DNA of 64,000 nucleotides from Cymodocea nodosa. Taxonomy: Eukaryota; Streptophyta; Magnoliopsida; Alismatales; Cymodoceaceae. Location of the stretch: the NCBI GenBank assembly GCA_036874045.1, contig CM072345.1, positions 11,518,501 through 11,582,500 of the forward strand, written 5' to 3'. Positions within the stretch are counted from its first letter, which is position 1, and each line of letters opens with the position of its first letter. Position numbers and translations under genes: made by a program. The notes below the pieces were generated by a model. That model saw only the letters and a list, made by a program, of their open reading frames with translations, did not search any database and was not told where the DNA came from. Positions 13,901-26,239 of this stretch are shown in pieces.

Positions 13901-14829
13901 CTCTCCGATGCGCACAGAGGTGAGAGCACCGACCCAAGCGATCTGCCGGGGTGAAGACCTCTCTCGACGAAATATATTGTGATGTTTTGATTTTTTTTTT
14001 TGGGTCACCTACCAGAGATTAAAAAAAAAAAAGAATTGCATCCGTGTTCCGACGAAACCCATCTTGTCGAGGGTACATCCACAACCGTTGTGGATAAGTT
14101 CTACATTTAATCGGGGGTCGGGAGGGTGTGTAGAGGTCGTCGAGCTCCATAACAATTTGCCTCGATTTTCCATCTTTTATGTCGTAAACATTTGTATTTT
14201 ATTGATATTGCCGTTATATTGCATTCTTTCGCGGTTTGGATTTGTCTTCTTTTTTTTTCCCTTTTCAAGCATTTTTATTTTTTACAACTGCAAAGGCATT
14301 CGTGCAAAATGCCTCACTGAACTACCCTCTTTGTCAGAAATGATTTTACCGGCTGATGAAAATTTTCGTATTTAAGAAAAAGGAAAAGCATACTTTCACA
14401 TGTATAGGGTGGGATCACGATGTTCATGAACGGGTGAAGGTTCCAACAAAATGCATGTTAAAAGCAACTGCAGCCAGCCGGTAACGACGAATTTCCCGCG
14501 TGCGTTCATGCCGAATGTCTCCAAAAACTTGGCTGTCCTGGGACGTGGTGGGACATGTTTCAATCACAGGTTCGTCGGTGACAGATCAACGATGCTAATC
14601 AACCGGCCAGATCTGTCGGATTTCTCATAGTTTAGTTTCATCAAATGGAAGCAAACGAAAAAAAAAAAAAAGATGCCTATCATGTAAGGGAGATTGGGGA
14701 AATAAAAATGGTGGCGGCAATAATAAAACCACCGTCGATGTGTTTGAAGACTAATATCATTAATTTCAGTGCATAGTAGGGAAATTTGGAATTAGGAAGA
14801 ATATATCTACAGCGTTGCGTTCGTTGAAG
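13901..14829. other. Spacer between the nicotinamidase promoter and the PARC6 3' end
   Basis: Holds the nicotinamidase 5' flank (13901 to about 14300), a T-rich stretch and probably the PARC6 3' UTR near 14700-14829. No coding region is supported. Confidence 0.5.
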
Positions 14830-17800
14830 TCAGGACGGAGATTGGATGTCACCACCGTAGAATTTCCAAGAGCCATCAAGCTGCCTTTTCAAGAGATAAC
14901 TCATTTTATATGTGCTGTGAAAAGCAAATACAAGAAAATTACAGCATAAGCATCATATAATCGAGCAAAGAAATGTAATATACTCGGCACTTTGTACCTG
15001 TAATAGTTCGGATTTTTCCGCTGAGTCTGAGATCTATCGACAAGTTCTGCAGCTTCTTCCAGGATGGCTTCAATTTCTGCCTTCTCATCAACTTCATTTG
15101 GTACAATGTCGGCTCGCAAGATACGCATTTGTAACAGAACAAATCTCCAAAAACAAGACTTAGCTTTTGCAGAATCTGCTAATCCTTGCCACTGTCCATC
15201 GCAAGGGTAGAAAAATTAAATAAAACAACAAAAATTCTGAGCTAATCCAACAATAACGGTTCCGAAAAACAGGAACGGGAACCATTAATCAACACATCAC
15301 CCTAAAAAAATTTATCATGACACACAGAATATGGTATAGATTTCTGCAGAATTGTGGACTCAACTAGACTAATAAGACAAGTTTGCTGCAAACAATAGCA
15401 TAGTTACCTGAGATAGCATTGGTTCAGAAAGAACCTCCGACAGCCTGAGACTTTGGTGCCTGGGACCTAGCGCTTCAGCCTTGACTTGTTGCCAGTGCTT
15501 TAGAAGCGCTTCAGCTTCTTCCAAGGGCATCGATCTTTTGAGCATTGTGTTGCCAGTGCTGGAAAAATTTGAGTATTCCTCAATAGGCCTGGTGTTCTCT
15601 AAGGCTCCTGTGTCACTTGGATTCTTGAACGGTTTTTTTAACACTACCCACAATAATTCACCAAGGCTTCTAATTACATTTTTCTTATCAACATGGCTAG
15701 AACGCCTGTAATGATTAGAACTCATTGTCCATGTAAGACCACCTGTCCTCACATTTGGATAAGTAGATGTCACCTTACGAGAAAATGTGAACTGACCAAT
15801 CTGCATGTATAACAGCACAAATGATGAGAAAGCAACACATCCAACAAATGTAACATGTACAATCCCTCTGATAAAGTCTCCTGTAGGCCACCAGCTTTCC
15901 CAGAATTTCTTTTGATGCACGCTAAGTTCCCTCTTTAGTTGAACGGCTGCGGAATTGGAACCACCACTGCCCTTGCTATCTGCTAGGTGGCTCTGCAAAT
16001 TGGAAGGCGCCAACTGCTTTACAGCCTCCCCAAGATGACGTGAGTTCAAATGTACAGTTTCTTTTGATGATTGGTTGTCATACGAAAGATTGAAGGATGC
16101 TGATCTCAAGCCCATTCTGGAGTTTGCTGCCTTGGAATCAAACTGTTTCCTACTGGAAAGAAGGTTCCTTTGCCCTCCAAAGAAATTGGCCTATAGAGAT
16201 AATGGTGAATAACTTTTCGTTCAGAAAGTTCTTTTTCGTTATTTCAAATTCCTTTGTACTCACCAGAGATGGAGAACTGTCTCGAGTATCTGGAAACATA
16301 TCAAGTACAGCTTCCTTCAGATAAATTTCCTGGGAAATTTGAGCACGCCATCTGGCATAAGACAATTTCAAGCTTTCGGCAATTTGCTTATGATCAATGT
16401 ATTATGAAAAAAGAAGTATCTTATGCTCCAAATATGAGATCATGCAATGACGTGCCTGGATCATCAAATATGCAATGGCTAGAATTATATTTGAGGACCA
16501 GTAGCTAAAATACAAAAACTACCATAATCTGCAAAAATTGGGCATAAAACATCATAATTTTTCCATGTTGCTCTCAATTTTACAGGGAAAGATGGATACG
16601 AAGAAAGAAACCAGTTTTACTGGTGGCAAATGCATCAATTACAAAGAAAATCAGAAATCCATATACATCAATAAATACATTGATGCATACCGTAACACAT
16701 TTGATATTAATAATAATTTACTAAATACAACCCAGACTCATGAATTAATTCTTAGAAGTGCAAATAAAAAATCATTATATCAATTAATTTTTCATGATTT
16801 TTTCCACTTTCATACTGATGCTTGAAAATAATTCTCAGCATCTCAGTCACTGATATGTTATATTTCCATAAGAATCAATGATTCCTGTTCAGCAACTGCT
16901 CTATAACCCTGCAGTTGGAGAACCATGCGTAAACCTGTGGTACTCACCAGCAACTGATGAATATTGTCGCCGCCTTTGCCTTCCTTGCTTAGAGCTAGTT
17001 TTGAATTGCCAACAAGTCTCCCATTTATTTCAAGCTGATTAAGCTTTTCCTTTGTGATTGTCTTCTCTTCCTAGGTAACTAAAGGCAAGTGAGTTTCTAC
17101 ACATGGGAATAAGACAGTTGATATATACAATTACCTGTCCAAGAAGCACTGAACAAATGCCTTCCTCAAATTTCAAATCTGCACCCTCTGATGCCATCAG
17201 GCATTCACAGATTACCTTAGCTTTGTGTACCTACATGGAATTAAATTACTTCATATGACTGAATTACTTTTTTACTTAGAGGTAATTTTTAACTAGAAAA
17301 GAAAACATACCAGATCCATTTGCCTTCTTGAAAATCCAAGTGCAATATGTGCAATCATAGACAAATAAAAACAGTTCAATTCAATCACGGTCCTCTGATT
17401 TTGAGACTCAAGAGATTTTTTATTCTTGCGTGTAGCTGCTAAGTTATCCCATGGAAGAAGATCAATAATCTCACCAGCAGATAATTTGTTTAACGCCTGG
17501 TTCAGAAAAGTAGCCCAATCTTGAACTCTACAAGAAGGTTCAACTTCAAGACCCTGTCTAACCAATTCACGCAAGGCAGCAATAGCCCCAGATCTTCTTT
17601 CAAGGTTATCAGGGGTGCAAGGCAAGCTTAGTATCTCCAAGGTGCAAACAGGGGCAAGCTCCTCCAAAGAATCCTCAATCTAGAATGATATGTGCATCAA
17701 GAATGCTAATTTTTTCAATAAGAGACAGATCATGGAGGAAGCTTTAGTAAACCTACTTGTGCTACCAAAGGCATTTTGTCGAAGGTGCTTTTGCTTCTAA

Positions 17801-20800
17801 GTAAATATTGTGCACGAGCAAGGGCTTCAAACCCTAGTGACACTTTATTTTTCTCAAAATTAACCTTGGCTATGGAACACTACAAAATTTATAAGACAAA
17901 AAGAATACCAAATTATCAACGGTTTACAAAGCAAACCATAAATCTTATTATATTAGTGTTTTTTCTTACTTCAGCTAAAGCCATGGAGAGGAGCAAATCA
18001 TGAGCATATGGCTTGACATCATGATGTTGAAGGAATGTCCTGCCAATTTCAAGAACCAATTTCTCTTCACCAACCTGCATGGATTACAAAATCATATATA
18101 TGCCCAAACTAATAAATTCACACTGCTAAAAAAGGTATAGTTTAATACCCAACCACATCTTTAGTTGAAAACAAGACTTTAACAAAATTTTGCTTAAACC
18201 AGATCATTTAATTTAAGGTTATTACAGCACCAATACACCAAGGCAGGGTTCTTATGTGGTGTCTAAGCACCCAGAATTAAATACATATATATTTTTTATT
18301 TTAGTTTACCCACATATTTAAGATAATAATGCATTATTATATGGTATATTACATTACTGTTCCTACTTTAAATCTGATATAACATCAATTAACTTGGTAA
18401 AGATGTAAAACATGATAATGTATATTAAAATGTTACACACTACCATCACAACAGTAAAGCAATAGTCACCAAGACAACACATTGATCAAATCAAATAGTC
18501 CAATCATCCAAATGTAACTAAAATAACAAAGAAAAACAAGTGAGATTCTCGTGATCTCATTCACATTTTCCATCATCCAATTAATCCTCACATTTCTCTT
18601 CAAGATTGAGATCTTCAACATTGCCTTTTCTTCATTCTCATCACTAAATGTCCATTCTTCTTCCTCCACTATAGGTTATTTGCCTTTTCCTGAATATGTT
18701 TTGATCATCAATCCCGTGTAATTGTTGAAGTTGATGAAGACTGCCACTTGTGCACTCTTTACTATTTTAGTATAAAATAGATTGAATTCAGAAGTTCCTA
18801 TAGCCATATCAACTTGTGCCCATTTAAGTTCATATTCTCTATACACAAACTAATTTATTGCTCCTGGCATTTCCATCATCCATTCACTTTCTGTGTCTCA
18901 TTTGGAGCTTTTCATATAAATGCTTGTTATAATTGACAAATGCAAGCTTGTTGAGTCCTTGTTCCATGTTGTTCCTCCTTTTAGAATGAATCTATTATAA
19001 GAATAAAACAAAATAACAAAAAAAGATATACACGCTACTAAACCAGCGGTGGCAGCTACTGTTCAATCAAGAAATGTTACCACCAACCAGAACCACACCT
19101 GAACAAGTGTTGTGGTCACCAAAAAGAAGAGAGATGTGGATGATGCTAAGATTGAAGTACATAAATAATCTTAACATAAATATGAAGTGCAATAATACTA
19201 ACCTGTATATTTTAGAAAATATATCATTATACATTTCAATAATATTCCATTAAAAAATACATCTAAGTTTTTTGCTATAAAAATCATAACAATTTTAAAA
19301 TACGGTATGAAATATAAAAATTGCTATTGGAAAACCCAATTAAAAGACTAGGCAAGGAGACCAGTCCATTTGTGGGCAAATCATAGCTGGACACCTAGGC
19401 AGGCACCTTAATAACCATAGATGTGGTAGATTTTGAAAGTTAGATTATTGTTTTAATAAAGATGTATCATTGCAAATTATTAGACAGTCTAATAATTACA
19501 AAATATACAAGAAATATGGATTCAACAAGTTTCATCACACATTTACCTCCTGTAAAAGACAGAGAGCACTAGGCACCCAGGCCCAAGGGATCCGTAACGT
19601 AGATTTTGGTGAAATTTTTTCTCTTATATTACCAGCGTATTCTGGTTCAAAGAGAAGCTTATCTCTCACATCCATCAAAAGCTTCTGAAAAAGGATATAA
19701 CAAATGAAATGAGAATTTCAGTAAAGAAAAATAGAAGTACATAACTTATAAGATAACACCTGGCGTGATAGAACTGTATCTGACGTGTATCCATCTTCAA
19801 TCTCTGAACTTTTCAATTCAATCACTTTCTTAACAATCTCATCCTTTTCAGCTTGTGCAGCAATGCCTAAAATCTTGATTCCCCAGACAAAGGAACAATG
19901 GAATTACATTATAACACCAGAAAATAAGTATAATAAAATTAAAAACTTATAACTTGAAGAAGAAATTAGCAAGTCAAAGCAATGCCAGGTATATAGCATA
20001 CTTAATACTCAGTTAAATCAAAAATAATATGAGTGTCCAAAAAAATAATATGGATAGAAGCTATCAATAACATACAAATTTACTTGTCACCAGATTAAGA
20101 GACAAAAGATATTTTGTCAAGTTTCTTTAATGTAGTTTTAATAATTTCCATGCCATTATCTAACTTAAATGACAAATTCATCTTGCAAATAAAAACACAA
20201 GTAACAAATTCCAGAATCATGTCAGTTGCAAACAAAGATAGAACAAACAAATAGCCATATTGGAGTTTATATTTCTCCCAAGATCTAATAGGGTTGAAAC
20301 ATAAGTGTCATCGTGATCAAGCTCGAGACAGTCATATTGCCAGGTCTAGATATGATGCATTTATCAAAGCGCTATATATCTAGATTATTTTCAATTTTCC
20401 ACAGTTCTGCACTCCTGCTTGTCGGTCCTTCCTATTGTGATGCCTTTAAACCAAATTACAAATACGGTTACAAAGCAAATATTCGACTTTGTTTAGGGGA
20501 ATTAGGCGTATCATTCATCTGGATTCAATATCTTTGATTTGAAGCACTATTGCTTTCACGGGTTCAAATTATAGAAATGCCATGGTATTTTGTTCATAAT
20601 ATTTTTACAAACTAATCACTTAAAACATGACTCATTTTGTAGACAGATTTTCCATACGCAAATTTCTTGAAATTAAGCTACTGTTCCGTATAACCGTTTA
20701 CTCCATCGTGTAAAATATGGCCTGTCTCGTATTATGGTTCAGTACTTATGGAGATTTTCATGGCAACCATTAGTCAGTATCAAGAACATCAACACCTTCT

Positions 20801-21458
20801 GGCGCCTGTACTCTAAAGAAATCTTGGGAATGCAAATCCAACAAGATATCTGAAAGTCAAATATCCATAATTAGATGAATTACAGTTAAGATGCTACTCT
20901 TAATTTGTCTTTCCTCTGTCAAGCCACTTAGATTTTGCCTAATATCTATAGAGGCAACGTCGAATATGGTTTTCTGCTTTCTGCATATGTTCCGCCAAAG
21001 TCAAACACCGCATTTATCTTACCTGAGCCGTCGATGATGAAATCGTACATTCATCTGAAAGACTTCGAATAAACGAAGCATCTAGGTTCATCAAAAACAT
21101 ATGAAAAAATCCATTTAACATTGCATTACGGAACAAACTGACAAAAATCAATCCAAACCTGATAGCAAGTCACAGGGATCTCCACGGACGGCCCACTCTG
21201 CACGTCAACCTGCGAGTCCTCCACCCTCAACTTCCCCCGATTCGGCACCATCTCCCGCCCGCCCGAGCTCAACCCCACAGCAGGAGCCAGCACCCCATTA
21301 AACACCCGACTACCAACACCACTACTGGAAAAAAGTGCACCTCCGCAGAAACCAAAAGGAGGAGCAACCCCAGGCTGCTCAACGGAACGACCTCCACCAT
21401 TCCGGTGGCTCCAGCAGCCGAGAGGAGGCAATCCGAGAACAAGGCGAGCCAATGCCAT
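14830..21458 (-). CDS. PARC6: Plastid division protein CDP1/PARC6 (ARC6 paralogue)
   Basis: An inner-envelope plastid-division protein, known in Arabidopsis to act downstream of ARC6 on FtsZ-ring placement and to recruit PDV1. Twelve exons (21458-21159, 19873-19760, 19684-19547, 18074-17970, 17879-17757, 17679-17311, 17230-17135, 17070-16948, 16329-16264, 16190-15408, 15191-14998, 14914-14830) join in phase to 831 aa, close to the Arabidopsis protein (819 aa from memory). Order: transit peptide (about 1-70); degenerate J-like region from VEIPVTCYQILGI (about 92-150) without an HPD motif, as is usual here; helical region with LRIPWAWVPSALCLL and FPDTRDSSPSLANFF; one membrane segment (about 587-609); C-terminal ARC6/IMS-like domain (about 700-831) with EALGPRHQ and STYKMSYLLKRQ. 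The start at 21458 gives the transit peptide; upstream TTG is not used. Intron 3 carries a hAT fossil. Confidence 0.95.
18240..19420 (-). mobile_element. hAT transposon fossil in PARC6 intron 3
   Basis: On the minus strand, pieces read like the C-terminal part of a DUF659/hAT transposase: LNKLAFVNYNKHLYEKLQMR resembles the family's NRLxxLVYVxYN block, and an acidic EEEEWTFSDENEE segment resembles its tail. A GGTGTCTAAGCACC-like and a GGACACCTAGGCAGGCACC-like sequence lie near the two edges and may be end remnants. Several in-frame stops interrupt it, so it is dead. Limits are approximate. Confidence 0.5.
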
Positions 21459-22108
21459 ACCCGAACCAATCCCCTGCTCCCGCAAACTCTCCCTCCACTT
21501 CAATCGCCGTTACGGAAGCAGGTCGAGTGGGTTAGGGCTGGGGTTGTGGAGCAGAAGGAAAAGGGAAAAGGACGTGAGTGATCGAAGCCACGCAAGATCT
21601 CGAAATGGGCTGGAGTCGTCGAAGGAAACAAAAGACGTGGTCTCCTGCTCTTTTTCTCTATCTCTCTCCTCTCTCTTGTTTATTACTCTCTCTCTCCTCT
21701 CGACTGATGCACAAAATGATAGAACGTTTCCAATATCCCACTGCGTAACAATTGAACGATGCAGAAAATAATCGGCTAAATTAACTGATCTTGCGTTACC
21801 ATATATTCCCTATTTAAATCATAATGTATTATTCACTCTTTCTTGTTAATTTTTAAAAATAACGACGAAAAAGACACTCTCCAGGTTTGCAAAATTGCCC
21901 TTTTAAGATAATTTAAGAGATTTTATTAAATTTTTAATTAGTGATAGCCTCCTCTAGATTTTATTAATGTATCTTCCTTTAATTTTTGGATTTTCTATAT
22001 TAAATAGAGAAGGATTCTTCTCTACTATGACTTTTAAATTTTTGCTTTTAACTTTTTCTTACATGAACTTTAAAATTCCTAGATTTCATTGTTTTAACTT
22101 TCTTCTAA
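21459..22108. other. PARC6 promoter and 5' flank
   Basis: Includes a pyrimidine-rich (TCTC)n-type tract near 21650-21705 on the plus strand, which is purine-rich on the PARC6 strand. No TATA box for PARC6 stands out. Beyond about 21780 the DNA becomes AT-rich. Confidence 0.5.
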
Positions 22109-22700
22109 GGGTTTGTTTATGTATTTGAAATTTGAATTTCGTATAATTTAAATTTTAACAAAATTTAAATTTTATAAAATTTAATGTAAAAAATTTAAAA
22201 TCTAGGTATTTGTGTATATTTAGAAATTTGATAGAAATTAAAATTTAAGTATTTGTACACATAATAGAATTAGAAAAAATTAAATAGATTTAATTTTTAA
22301 TAAAAATAAGTAAAGAATTAAAGTAATTAGTAAAAATATAATTAATTTATTAATAAATTATTTACATTAATAAATAGACATATTATTAATTTAAATATTT
22401 ATGTATCATTTATCAATTAATTAAATATATCATTATATAAAATAAATCAAAAATTATAAAAATTGATAACTTTTTAATTATATTACATATTTAAAATAAC
22501 AAAATGTTGACTATAAATTCTATATTCTTCGTAATATTTAAAAAAATATATATTACAAAAATCTACTCATTATAATGTTTATAATAACATCTCACGTTAC
22601 ATATATAATATTTTCACAAAATTTATCTACAATTTATTTTCTTTACTCTTACGTATTGTTAAATAAAAATAACATTATCTGAGATTTTGGTTAGAATATT
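22109..22700 (-). mobile_element. Second copy of the Tourist-like MITE, inverted and probably partial
   Basis: The left edge TAA followed by GGGTTTGTTTATGTATTTGA matches the MITE terminus. The following AT-rich sequence, reverse complemented, aligns over several hundred bases with 12200-12761, for example AAAAGTTATCAATTTTT and CTAATTACTTTAATTC shared in the same order. The far end could not be placed. It lies between the divergent PARC6 and NRPB12 genes. Confidence 0.65.
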
Positions 22701-23087
22701 ATTTTAATATTTAATAAAATTTATAATACTGTTATTTTTTGACTAAAATAATTTTCTATAATTAAGTAGTTAATGAAGTAATTTCTATCTATGTTAGACT
22801 CATTGTCAACGAAGTTTCTACTGAATCAGTTGTCAATCTTGATTCTTGAAGCTCCCAGGAGATGAGTCGACGTGGTTGATACCAATGTCTCGACTGAAAA
22901 TTAAGACGTCTTTTTTTAATTTTGTTCCTTATTCTCGGTTGAGATTTTATAATTAGAGTGTTTTAATTTAATTTCGTCTTTATCTTTGAAAAAAGAAAAT
23001 ATTTTATATATATATATATATAATGACCGCCTCACTGATGACGTCCGTTTCGTGTAATCGTGGTGATCGGTGTTTAACCCCTACGCA

Positions 23088-23095
23088 TATAAATA
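23088..23095 (+). promoter_or_regulatory. TATA box of NRPB12
   Basis: TATAAATA lies about 60 nt before a likely leader-exon end at 23156 (GATAAG, then GTAAGG). A leader intron from 23157 to 23343 (ending TTTTGCAG) would place the ATG in the second exon, 18 nt after the splice. Confidence 0.7.
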
Positions 23096-23360
23096 CCACT
23101 CAAAACCCTTCACCCGTTCCCAATTCCTTCCCCTTACCCCGGCTGCGAAAGATAAGGTAAGGCCACGATTTACCCCTCATGATTTTCGTTTCGTTCGTGT
23201 TGGAAGTTTCTCCTCGATCCGTTGCTAACCTGTTAAATTCATCTGATCACGGATCTTTTCCCTCTCGAATCCATTGCTTTGTTCTCAGGGAGGTGTATCG
23301 TTTACAGCAGTTCCTAAACCCTAACTCATTCTCCGTTTTGCAGAAATCGGTGTCGTTCAC

Positions 23361-24461
23361 ATGGACGTTCAACCCGAACCAGTAACCTACATCTGCGGAG
23401 GTGATGATTCTCCTTTTTCGTAGTTTTCATTCTTCAAGTTTTTTTACTACATTATGTTTTGTGCTTTCGAGCTTTCGTTCCTTTTGTGGTTGTAGATTGC
23501 GGGGAAGAGAACACTCTGAAACCGGGCGATGTGATCCAATGCCGGGAGTGCGGATACCGTATTCTATACAAAAAGAGAACTCGCAGGAGTACGTGTTATC
23601 TTTGCTTTGTTTTTCGTTCGTTTGGTGCTAGACTTCGCTCATATTTTTTCTTGCTATTTTTCATATTTTTTGTTTTGTGAATTATTAGACTCGCTTCATG
23701 TCTTATGAAACTTATGAAGTTAATTGAAATCTTTCGAATGGGAACACCAAGAGTTGTTATGAATTGTGATATGGATTGTCATACATTATACCCTGTACTT
23801 CTTCATTAGGAGGCAAGCTGTTGAATTCCGCTCCTTTGCTTTTGACAAAGGTCTTGAGTTAGTGCTAATCTAAATTATGTTTATTTCATTTAAAATTAAT
23901 GGTTGAAATTTAACATAAGCATAGTGAATTTTATGACTTTAAGATCAAGGGCTAATTTTTATTTAATTTAAGTAAAAAATTATTGTGTTTTTATAATCAT
24001 CTAATGATAAAATAGATGGTAAAATTAAAGACGTTTATGAATTGCTTTTAAATCGGGGAGTTTGCCGGATCCCTGAATCCAATACCTTTTTCTGGTCTCT
24101 TATTTGAGAACTTTTGCCTTCTATTGCCTTCTAAACTAATATATATATTATGTTGGTTTTGATGATCTGTTCAAATGACCGAGAAAATCCTGCTTGTATG
24201 ACATGCAATTTATCTTATATTGGTAAAAAAAATACCTCATTGAAAGGAATCTAATATTTATTGTTTACGTATCACCATGAAATTTTTTTATGTTTTTAAG
24301 ATTTACACGACCACGCATCATTGAAATCTGGCGAGTTTTTTTTGTTTGACATTGAAAATGCCGTCCATTATGAAGGATCAGAATACCCATTTATAATTAC
24401 TTGTACTCCGGATACTAACGTTCTGTTATTTCCCACAGTTGTCCAGTATGAAGCCCGCTAA
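23361..24461 (+). CDS. NRPB12: DNA-directed RNA polymerases I, II, III (IV, V) subunit 12 (RPABC4)
   Basis: The small zinc-binding subunit shared by nuclear RNA polymerases, needed for assembly of the core. Three coding exons (23361-23400, 23496-23588, 24439-24461) join in phase to 51 aa, the usual length. The zinc ribbon is C12, C15, C29 and C32 (ICGDCGEEN, QCRECGYRI), and the near-invariant tail KKRTRRIVQYEAR spans the last intron. The last coding exon has only 23 nt including the stop. A further intron in the 5' leader (23157-23343) is likely. The compact promoter has a TATA box at 23088. The gene is divergent from PARC6. Intact. Confidence 0.95.
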
Positions 24462-26100
24462 CATTTTGGAAGAACCATCTGGAGCAATGTGCTATGCGTG
24501 ATGTTTGCCAGATATGGTAGAAAGATGTAAACCACGAATATGATGAGAATATTTTGAGGCTGAAACCACTACTATGCGATGTGTGCATTTGTTTCAGGTT
24601 GTGGAAACTTTGTCGTGGGACTTTATGGATCATATTATAACTCAAATAGCTTTGACAATATAGATTGTGATCATAATGAATTATAGAAAATGTTTTTCTG
24701 TCATGGTTCTCGTATTTGTAGAATTCAAGATTATGAGATGTAGGCCATGTTGGTACACTTGCAACGACTTCATAATAGACGGAATATAACGTGTCTTCGT
24801 TCTGTTGCAAGTGCTCGCTTTCACAATTAAAGCGGAAGCATTCGGCCGTTTAAACTCATTTATATTCGCATGCTTCTTAGCATTTGTAAGAATATGTAGG
24901 GCATGAAAACAAACGCCTTTGTGGTCAAGACGTTTTTGACAAGGCCAGCGTTTTTGTCTAGTGGAAGACAACTGAAAGCGTGGTAGCAAATAACTCACAC
25001 CTACCCAGCGTGTCCAGAAACTCTCGTGCCCTTTCGTACTTTATCTTTCATTTTCTAGAACAATTTCAACCAATCCACAATTTATTAGTGAGGATCGTCA
25101 TTTCGAAAAATTTTACTAAAATGCTGTGATTTAGGTGTCCAACTTGTTGTATTTTATTATCTATAAATGCTATACCACTTTGTATTTAAATCTTTCTCTA
25201 CCACATTATTTTATATTTTAATATGTAATATATATAATATAGTTATATTTGCAATGTGTGTATATCTATGTATATACACAAACACACTTGGGAAATGTTT
25301 GCATGTAATGTAATGTAATTAAATTGCAATATTTTAGCTTTGACAATAACATAATTTGATTTTTTAATGCAACTTAATCACGTCACGTTTAGAATGAACC
25401 GAAGGCCTTGGTAACCTCCAATTCCAAAAAGTCGAATCCTACGGCGGTTTGTCAAAAGCATTTCTGATAATAAAATGGAAAACCTTTTTCAAACTTTTGA
25501 GTTTGCTATTTTCATTTTTACGTTCATGTTATTTTTGTTTACCAATACGAACCTTAAGAAAGAACAATGCTTACAAAATTTATTAAACAAATCTGTCATA
25601 GGATTCTCTTCGATCACGTCATGCCCTTGCTATTTCTAAATCGAGAATAAGACTTGATGGAAAAGACTTGTATATAACGTGCAGGTTTCTTAGCAAATCT
25701 TATTTTTATCCGCTGATGCTGTCAAAACAACAAATAACAGATCCGTATAATTGGCAAATGATTATAAATTTTCTAATTCAAAATTTTTAAAAAAAAACCG
25801 TTATAACGCAGGACAAAACAAGTCACATTGCTAAATTAAACTATTCGTGCAGTAAATAAAGATACCCATGTTAGCCCTTCTATGAGATTTCTCGGTCGAA
25901 CATCTAATAGGATGGTAGAAAAACGCACCTACATGATCAAGGAACGGCAAAAATAGGAATTCAATATCAAAGTGATCCACAGGTACATTCTAATTTCTAT
26001 GAACAGACAAACTGAAACCAAAACTCCACTGACTAGACTTCAATCCTGCAAACTTCCTTTCTCGGTATATAGGCGTCCTCCTTTTAATATTCCATAAGAT
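24462..26100. other. NRPB12 3' region and AT-rich spacer
   Basis: About 24462-24700 is likely NRPB12 3' UTR. Around 25290-25410 a short MITE-like hairpin is visible: TGCATGTAATGTAATGTAAT on the left pairs loosely with TTAATGCAACTTAATCACG on the right. No gene is seen. Confidence 0.45.
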
Positions 26101-26104
26101 ACAG

Positions 26105-26235
26105 TTATACCCCTGGCAGGTCGCACCCTTGACCTTCGCCGCCTAGACAAAGGTAGCAAATTATTGGAAACCGATCCTGCCGCACAGGAATGTTGTACTG
26201 CAGATCTACGAAGGGCGAACTTAAGCGGTCCTGCA
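26105..26235 (-). other. Possible 3' UTR exon of the RING E3 gene
   Basis: On the minus strand a pyrimidine-poor but plausible acceptor (TATTTGTAG) precedes a GC-richer block ending near the TAACTG at 26105. Downstream of the RING gene stop lies a good donor (GGAG, then GTACAT, near 31021). An intron of about 4.8 kb in the 3' UTR would join them. This is inference only; a decayed gene fragment is an alternative. Confidence 0.2.
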
Positions 26236-26239
26236 TTTC

